DNA of 64,000 nucleotides from Leeia speluncae (lineage in GTDB: Bacteria; Pseudomonadota; Gammaproteobacteria; Burkholderiales; Leeiaceae). The notes below the pieces were generated by a model, which ran no database searches, had not been told where the DNA came from, and worked only from the letters and a program-made list of their open reading frames with translations. Position 1 is the stretch's first letter; each line of letters starts with the position of its first letter. The stretch covers positions 1 to 64,000 of the forward strand of contig NZ_JAJBZT010000005.1 of NCBI RefSeq assembly GCF_020564625.1, read 5' to 3'. Positions 60,037 through 64,000 of the stretch are shown here, piece after piece. The translations under genes and the position numbers were made by a program.

Positions 60037-61131
60037 ATGCAAACTTCGTCTTCATCTGCTCCGATTGACTTGTCTGTTCAGGCAGTCAGTAAACACTACA
60101 CCAACTTTACAGCGGTCAATCAGCTAAGCCTTGATGTACCGAAAGGTAGCTTTTTCTCGATTTTAGGCCCTTCTGGATGCGGCAAAACCACCTTACTTCG
60201 GATGATTGCCGGGTTTATTACACCAGATGAAGGGGATATTTTGATCGGCGGTAAGTCGATGAATAATGTGGCACCAAACCGTCGCCCTGTGAACATGGTG
60301 TTCCAGCACTTAGCGCTATTCCCGATGATGACAGTGGGTGAAAACGTTGGGTATGGATTGGCAAGACGAGGCTTAGCGAAAGCAGAGATCCAAAGAAAAG
60401 CAGAAGATATGCTCTCCCGTGTCGGCTTACCAGGGATTGCTGGTAAGCGGATTGATCAATTATCTGGCGGCCAGAAACAACGGGTAGCGATTGCGCGCAG
60501 TTTAGTACTAGAGCCAACCCTGCTGCTATTAGATGAACCATTAGGCGCGCTAGATTTGAAGCTTCGTGAACACATGAAGCTAGAACTAAAGCAATTACAG
60601 CACGAAGTAGGTACCACCTTCGTTTACATCACGCACGATCAAAGCGAAGCGCTAGTGATGAGTGATCGCGTTGCGGTCATGAACAAAGGGCAATTTGAAC
60701 AAGTCGGTACACCTCAAGAATTGTATTACCACCCACAAACCGCGTTTGTGGCTGGCTTTGTTGGTAACAACAACCGCCTAGAAGGCGCATTAAGTAGTGC
60801 CCAACAAGGGGCAACTGCGGCAGGACTACCTTTGCATGCCACATCGATGCAAGGCGGCACGAGCGGCAACGCCTCTTTCTTTATTCGCCCAGAAACCATT
60901 GCGCTCTCTAGAAATGCAAGCGAAATGGAAAACTTTGCCAATCAGTTCCGTTGCAAAGTAGAAACCCTATTCTTTGACGGTGCGAACTCTACCGTACAGG
61001 TGAGAGAAGTAGGTAGCGGCACTCAACTGCATGTTGCCTTACCACATACCGGGCAACATGCAGATTTAGTTCATGACGAAACCGTGCATATCGGCATTAA
61101 AGCTGAACATGTACAAGCGTTCCAGAGGTAA
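60037..61131 (+). CDS. ABC transporter ATP-binding protein, PotA-like
   Basis: The 364-residue ATPase has Walker A GPSGCGKTTLL, Q-loop MVFQHLALFPMMTVGENV, signature LSGGQKQRVAIARSL, Walker B LLLLDEPLGALDLKLRE and a C-terminal TOBE domain with the regulatory-fold FFIRPETIALSRN. AGGATTG precedes the ATG. The next permease gene starts five bases after its stop. Confidence 0.95.
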   Translation: MQTSSSSAPIDLSVQAVSKHYTNFTAVNQLSLDVPKGSFFSILGPSGCGKTTLLRMIAGFITPDEGDILIGGKSMNNVAPNRRPVNMVFQHLALFPMMTVGENVGYGLARRGLAKAEIQRKAEDMLSRVGLPGIAGKRIDQLSGGQKQRVAIARSLVLEPTLLLLDEPLGALDLKLREHMKLELKQLQHEVGTTFVYITHDQSEALVMSDRVAVMNKGQFEQVGTPQELYYHPQTAFVAGFVGNNNRLEGALSSAQQGATAAGLPLHATSMQGGTSGNASFFIRPETIALSRNASEMENFANQFRCKVETLFFDGANSTVQVREVGSGTQLHVALPHTGQHADLVHDETVHIGIKAEHVQAFQR

Positions 61132-61136
61132 GCGCC

Positions 61137-62006
61137 ATGAATGGACTAAGCCCTAAAAAACTCACGCTTTATCTTTTATTAGCCCCGGCCATTTTATGGT
61201 TGCTGCTGTTAATTGTTCTCCCACATACAGGCATGGGGATTATTTCCCTACGCGAGCGCGTAGGCCCCGGTGAATTTGCCTTTAGTTTTAAGCAGTACAT
61301 GACCTTCTTTGAAGAGCCTCTGTACTGGAATACCTTTGTGCGTACCGCCGTGATGTCGTTAATCGCAACGGTTTTAGCTTTGGTGCTTGCCTTCCCTGTT
61401 GCTTGGACGATTGCCAAAGTAGCCAAAGGTCGCATGAAGGCACTAATGCTAGCAGCCACCCTACTCCCATTTTGGGCAAGTGAATTGGTACGTACGTTAG
61501 GCTGGCTAATCTTACTCAGAGGCAGCGGTGTGATTCCGGGCTTCTTCCAGATGATTGGTCTAACGAATGAGCCAGTAGAGTTGCTGTATCACGATGCCAC
61601 CATTCTGGTTGGCTTGGTATATAGCTCCTTATTATTCATGCTGGTCCCACTGATTAATGCTTTAGAAACTTTGGACGATAGTCTGATTGAAGCAGCATAC
61701 GATTTAGGTGGCAACCGATTTGATATTTTACGTCGGATTGTGATTCCGCATGCGGCACCGGGCATTGCAGCGGGTTGCATCATGGTCTTCATGCTGACGC
61801 TAGGTAACTACTTAACCCCAGTGGTGCTGGGCGGAAAAAGCTCGATGTGGTTTACCGAACAGATTTACACCCAATTTATTACTCGGTTTAACTGGGAGCA
61901 AGGTGCGGCATTTGCCTTCTTATTGCTCGGCTTATCGTCATTACTGGTATGGGCAGGTCTAAAAATTACCGGGCAACGATTTGCAGACGCGATGCGTCGT
62001 ACTTAA
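61137..62006 (+). CDS. ABC transporter permease, PotB-like
   Basis: The 289-residue inner-membrane subunit has six membrane segments and the EAA motif region (LIEAAYDLGGNRFDILRRIVIPHAAPGIAAG) that docks with the ATPase. The N-terminal LTLYLLLAPAILWLLLLIVLPHTGMGIISLRERVGPG is the PotB pattern. It is tightly packed between the ATPase and the second permease. Confidence 0.95.
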   Translation: MNGLSPKKLTLYLLLAPAILWLLLLIVLPHTGMGIISLRERVGPGEFAFSFKQYMTFFEEPLYWNTFVRTAVMSLIATVLALVLAFPVAWTIAKVAKGRMKALMLAATLLPFWASELVRTLGWLILLRGSGVIPGFFQMIGLTNEPVELLYHDATILVGLVYSSLLFMLVPLINALETLDDSLIEAAYDLGGNRFDILRRIVIPHAAPGIAAGCIMVFMLTLGNYLTPVVLGGKSSMWFTEQIYTQFITRFNWEQGAAFAFLLLGLSSLLVWAGLKITGQRFADAMRRT

Positions 62007-62021
62007 TTCATTGAGGCTATC

Positions 62022-62876
62022 ATGATTCCAAGTTTGCCAGACTCAAAGTTTCTTACGCGTGGCAGAGCGGTTTATGTCACCTTGTTCTTTCTATTTTTAT
62101 TACTACCGCTTTCTGTCGTTGCTGTATTTGCATTTAATAACTCACTCTTTCCTACTCCACCATGGAAAGGCTTTACCTTTGATTGGTTCATCGCACATAC
62201 AGATGATCGTACCGGCTTATTCTTTGATACCGCGTTATTAACCAGTATTTGGGTAAGCTGCAAGGTCGCTTTTTGGGTAACCGTCTTGTCTGTAACCATT
62301 GGTACTGGCAACGCCTTTTTGCTAGAAAGAGCACAGTTCCCCGGCAAAAGCATCTTAACCACCATGATGCTGGTTCCATTGGTGATCCCAGGTGTGATCC
62401 TGGGCATCTCGATTCTCTCTTTTGCGAGCCAGATTGCCAACTTCGCTTATGATCAATGGGAGCTAGAATTAGAATGGTTGCGCCCAGGCTTACCTCTCGT
62501 GGTAGCGGGTCAGTTTTCCTATATTGTGACGATAGCAACGCTCACGATTGCGGCAAGGTTGAAGCGATTTGACGAATCACTAGAAGAAGCAGCGCTAAAC
62601 CTAGGGGCGAGCCGTTTTGCAATATTACGAACAATTACCTTGCCTTATCTAAAACCAGCTATTATTGGTAGTGGAGCCGTTGCTTTCTTGCTCTCGTTCG
62701 AGAACTTCAATACAACGCTCATGTTAGTTGGTAGTGATAATCCGCTTACCGTATTAATGTACGGCCGGATGCGTGAAGGTGCCTCACCGGTACTCAATGC
62801 CGTGAGCCTGCTACTAATGATGGTCTCAGGCATTGCAGTCGCTCTGATGTACTTCAGGAAACCTCGTCAAAAGTGA
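62022..62876 (+). CDS. ABC transporter permease, PotC-like
   Basis: The 284-residue second permease has about six membrane segments and the EAA motif SLEEAALNLGASRFAILRTITLPYLKPAIIG. The N-terminal YVTLFFLFLLLPLSVVAVFAFNNS is typical of PotC-like proteins. It begins 15 bases after the first permease and ends 10 bases before the Na+/phosphate cotransporter gene, so that gene is probably in the operon. Confidence 0.95.
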   Translation: MIPSLPDSKFLTRGRAVYVTLFFLFLLLPLSVVAVFAFNNSLFPTPPWKGFTFDWFIAHTDDRTGLFFDTALLTSIWVSCKVAFWVTVLSVTIGTGNAFLLERAQFPGKSILTTMMLVPLVIPGVILGISILSFASQIANFAYDQWELELEWLRPGLPLVVAGQFSYIVTIATLTIAARLKRFDESLEEAALNLGASRFAILRTITLPYLKPAIIGSGAVAFLLSFENFNTTLMLVGSDNPLTVLMYGRMREGASPVLNAVSLLLMMVSGIAVALMYFRKPRQK

Positions 62877-62886
62877 GGGGATTGCC

Positions 62887-64000
62887 ATGCTGGTACTGAC
62901 GCAACTACTCGGCGCAGTTGCCCTATTAATTTGGGGCACTCATATGGTTCAAACAGGGCTAATACGCGCCTGGGGAGGACCTTTACGTAAAGCACTTGGG
63001 CAAAGTGTCAAAAGTCGCTTTACCGCCTTCTTTACTGGCATGGGTATTACCGCCCTGATTCAAAGCGGCACAGCCACTACCTTGATGGTGGCTGGCTTTG
63101 TTGGCCAAGGCTTAATCACCACAGCCGCTGCGCTTCCGATCATTTTAGGGGCGGATGTTGGCTCTAGTTTAGTTGCCCAGTTTTTCTCGCTAAAACTAGT
63201 GTGGCTATCTCCTCTACTCATTCTGATTGGCGTATTGCTCTATCGGGCAAATCGTAGCCAACAAAGTAGACAAGCCGGCAAAGCCACCGCTGGGCTTGGC
63301 ATCATGATGCTCGCCTTGCAACTGATTGGTTCCACGATGGCCCCGATCAGCCATAGCGATGCGATTCAAGTGATTTTCCAATCCATCACTGGCGATACCT
63401 TATTAGATATTTTAGTCGCCGCTTGTTTAACCTTTGTTGCCCACTCTAGTTTAGCGATTGTGCTGTTAGTCGCCACCTTGGTTGGTAATGAAGCACTCTC
63501 CCCCTTGCTTGGGCTAGCGCTCGTATTAGGTGCCAATATGGGCAGCAGCATGAGCCCATTGCTATCTGGCGTCGGGAGCGGTTCAAATGGCAGGCAAGTG
63601 GCGATTGCGAATCTTGTTTTCAAACTATGTGGCATCGCCTTAGTCGCCCCATTTATCAAGCATGCAGGGCCTTGGCTAACCTACTTAGGTGATACACCTG
63701 AACGGCAAGTCTTGCATTTCCACGTTTTATTTAATGTATTTACGGCGGCGGTTTTCCTTTTCCTCAATGTGCCCGTTGCCAATTTATGCGCCAAATTGTG
63801 CAAATCGGCTAACGAATCTCGTCAACCGCATCAAACCAAATATCTAGATGAAGCGGCCTTAGAAAGCCCAGAGCTAGCGATTGCATGTGCGGCGAGAGAG
63901 GCAATGCGCATGGGCGATATGATCGACGAAATGCTTCGTGATACCGAATCAGCCATCTGCGAGAACGATGATGCAGCGACACGTCGCGTGGAAGATAGCG
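62887..64000 (+). CDS. Na+/phosphate cotransporter (NptA/YjbB-like), cut by the window end
   Basis: The gene starts at an ATG after GAGGGGATT and runs through the right edge with no stop (371 codons seen). It begins MLVLTQLLGAVALLIWGTHMVQTGL and carries the repeated QS motif of the Na/Pi II family (ALIQSGTATTLMVAGFVGQ, then AHSSLAIVLLVATLVG). The visible C-terminal part (LDEAALESPELAIACAAREAMRMGDMIDEML) begins a PhoU-like helical domain. Its position in a glycerol-3-phosphate and transporter region suggests phosphate balancing, but this is only inferred. Confidence 0.88.
   Translation, partial: MLVLTQLLGAVALLIWGTHMVQTGLIRAWGGPLRKALGQSVKSRFTAFFTGMGITALIQSGTATTLMVAGFVGQGLITTAAALPIILGADVGSSLVAQFFSLKLVWLSPLLILIGVLLYRANRSQQSRQAGKATAGLGIMMLALQLIGSTMAPISHSDAIQVIFQSITGDTLLDILVAACLTFVAHSSLAIVLLVATLVGNEALSPLLGLALVLGANMGSSMSPLLSGVGSGSNGRQVAIANLVFKLCGIALVAPFIKHAGPWLTYLGDTPERQVLHFHVLFNVFTAAVFLFLNVPVANLCAKLCKSANESRQPHQTKYLDEAALESPELAIACAAREAMRMGDMIDEMLRDTESAICENDDAATRRVEDS

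Noticed and set aside
59912-60127. Plus-strand frame before the PotA-like gene
   Set aside because: It overlaps the start of the ATPase gene in another frame and has no family or ribosome site.

Overview
The window is a compact, almost fully coding stretch of a Gram-negative bacterial chromosome of moderate GC content. It probably comes from a betaproteobacterium, perhaps the order Neisseriales. The basis for this is an inner and outer membrane gene set (tol-pal, a TolC-like channel, RND efflux), the ubiE-ubiJ-ubiB ubiquinone genes, FeoB of the short 612-residue type, tRNA genes with encoded CCA, and the general resemblance of the proteins. I cannot name the species from sequence alone.

Layout. 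1-6.5 kb: purD-tsaC, hemA, prfA and the methionine sulfoxide repair pair msrP-msrQ. 6.5-11.7 kb: a chemoreceptor with an extra C-terminal domain, a VanZ-family membrane protein, a response regulator fused to a HATPase, and an orphan amino-acid-binding protein. 11.8-15 kb: the ubiquinone genes ubiE-ubiJ-ubiB preceded by a DUF971 gene. 15.2-17.9 kb: phoB-phoR and trxC. 18-23.1 kb: an RND efflux operon (membrane fusion protein, pump, two DUF2892 proteins) divergent from an ArsR-type regulator, with a 9-4-9 inverted repeat between them. 23.1-25.5 kb: feoA-feoB plus a 52-residue Cys-rich membrane protein, behind candidate FNR and Fur sites. 25.5-33.5 kb: an orphan OmpR-type regulator, tesA divergent from an ABC ATPase, dusA, a TusA-like gene, an SDR epimerase, a ferredoxin-type reductase, an unknown acidic small protein and a tetR-tolC pair.

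33.7-42.6 kb is the most distinctive region. It is a five-gene, tightly spaced signalling cluster: a CHASE2 Ser/Thr kinase, a PP2C phosphatase, a two-FHA protein, a CHASE2 adenylate cyclase, and a protein joining a metallo-beta-lactamase/class II phosphodiesterase-like domain, a GAF domain and an HD-GYP domain. It appears to connect protein phosphorylation, cAMP and c-di-GMP in one operon, and it is my best candidate for an undescribed system.

42.7-46.7 kb: a MidA-like methyltransferase, tRNA-Met, an orphan polyamine-type binding protein, an isolated zinc-ribbon plus Mrr-type nuclease, and two identical tRNA-Lys genes. 46.8-55.4 kb, all on the minus strand: queA, ruvB, tolQ-tolR-tolA-tolB-pal-cpoB, queE, queC. 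55.6-64 kb: tRNA-Leu, glpR, glpD, a polyamine-type ABC transporter (binding protein, ATPase, two permeases) and the start of a Na+/phosphate cotransporter cut by the window edge. Upstream of glpD there is a perfect 15-bp palindrome; part of it recurs upstream of the transporter operon, suggesting shared control. No insertion sequence, prophage or CRISPR array was seen.
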